DNA of 64,000 nt from Flavobacteriaceae bacterium (GTDB lineage Bacteria > Bacteroidota > Bacteroidia > Flavobacteriales > Flavobacteriaceae). Below the pieces are notes generated by a model. That model was not told where the DNA came from, ran no database searches, and saw nothing but the letters and a program-made list of their open reading frames with translations. Shown one piece after another: positions 63,681-64,000 of this stretch; position 1 is the stretch's first letter; each line of letters begins with the position of its first letter. Made by a program: the position numbers and the translations under genes. The stretch covers positions 1 to 64,000 of the forward strand of contig PXFS01000139.1 in the NCBI GenBank assembly GCA_003564185.1, given 5' to 3'.

Positions 63681-64000
63681 TAAAGTACTTAAGTTTTTTA
63701 ATCGTTTTAACTTTGATTATAGCTTGTCAAAGCGAAGATAAATCGAAAAAATCAAATGCTGAAGATCAAGTTACTAAAGAAAAGCCAAAAGGTATTCAAG
63801 AGTCAAAATTGCCAGAAGTAAAAATCCCTACTGATGGTACCGAAGACATAGATGTCTCACATATTGAAACACTTACCCAAGAAGAACTGATACCTTACCT
63901 CACTAAGTACGAAAGAAGGAATTCTGAATCAATGGCGCGTATTTCTACTGAGTACGGAGATATTGAAATTCAATTATATGCTGGCCCCAGATTACATAGA
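63668..64000 (+). CDS. cyclophilin-type prolyl isomerase lipoprotein, 5' fragment
   Basis: The gene runs off the right edge; 111 codons are visible. The ATG at 63668 gives a lipoprotein signal ending LIIAC (Cys20) and a Lys/Ser/Glu-rich spacer, then RISTEYGDIEIQLYAGPRLHR, the start of a cyclophilin domain. It is the third prolyl isomerase lipoprotein in the window. Its first 13 bases overlap the 5' end of the divergent NUDIX gene. Confidence 0.8.
   Translation, partial: MKSPLKYLSFLIVLTLIIACQSEDKSKKSNAEDQVTKEKPKGIQESKLPEVKIPTDGTEDIDVSHIETLTQEELIPYLTKYERRNSESMARISTEYGDIEIQLYAGPRLHR

Overview
The window is AT-rich and comes from a member of the Bacteroidota, most likely class Flavobacteriia. 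The evidence is a gliding-motility lipoprotein of the GldI type, the PorX regulator of the type IX secretion system (T9SS), a T9SS cargo-type C-terminal domain, PorP/SprF and OmpA partners, a fused lpxC-fabZ gene, and many genes preceded by the Bacteroidota -7 element TAnnTTTG. The genus cannot be told from the sequence alone. No rRNA, tRNA, CRISPR array, insertion sequence or prophage was seen.

Layout. 0-7.5 kb (minus strand): the 5' end of a fabG-like reductase, sucD, then a tight lipid A/translation operon read as lpxD, lpxC-fabZ, lpxA, efp, a second lpxD-like gene and a small NTF2-like gene, and an HD hydrolase gene. 7.5-17 kb (plus): porX, tsaE, alanine dehydrogenase, pterin dehydratase, priA, oxyR, an aldehyde dehydrogenase and small conserved genes. 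17-30 kb: ndk, a DHH phosphoesterase with gldI and a cyclophilin-FKBP fusion, pdhB, etfBA, a bifunctional nuclease with a nucleoside transporter, queE, a HAD phosphatase, a DUF819 membrane protein and lipoproteins. 30-34.5 kb (minus): an ECF sigma factor, FecR-type anti-sigma and STN-containing TonB-dependent receptor. 34.5-43 kb (plus): a divergent lipoprotein, a 1407-residue adhesin of twelve calcium-binding-type repeats with a gliding-associated C-terminal domain, and its PorP/SprF and OmpA/SPOR partners. 43-54 kb: idi, a pterin synthase, peroxiredoxin, dtd, rsgA, msrA, rlmH, a two-component system, holA and a glycosyltransferase. 54-60.3 kb: three tandem paralogs of an unrecognised lipoprotein plus beta-barrel family, a CrtA-like protein and a T9SS cargo gene. 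60.3-64 kb: an orphan ABC ATPase, an SDR reductase, an acyltransferase, a NUDIX hydrolase and the start of a cyclophilin lipoprotein.

The most unusual region is 54-60.3 kb. Two of the three paralogous surface-protein genes and the neighbouring T9SS cargo gene are each interrupted by a single frameshift, and each shift lies in or can be explained by a short repeat: a G8 homopolymer, a lost 5-base TTATA unit, and a (TA)4 tract inside the secretion-signal domain. Correcting each one restores a full-length product that aligns with its relatives. This is what a phase-variable surface locus would look like. Recent decay or assembly error in homopolymers are the alternatives.

The second region of interest is 30-43 kb. 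It combines a sigma/FecR/TonB-receptor cell-surface signalling unit, a divergent lipoprotein with an internally duplicated domain, and a secreted repeat adhesin with its own outer-membrane partners.
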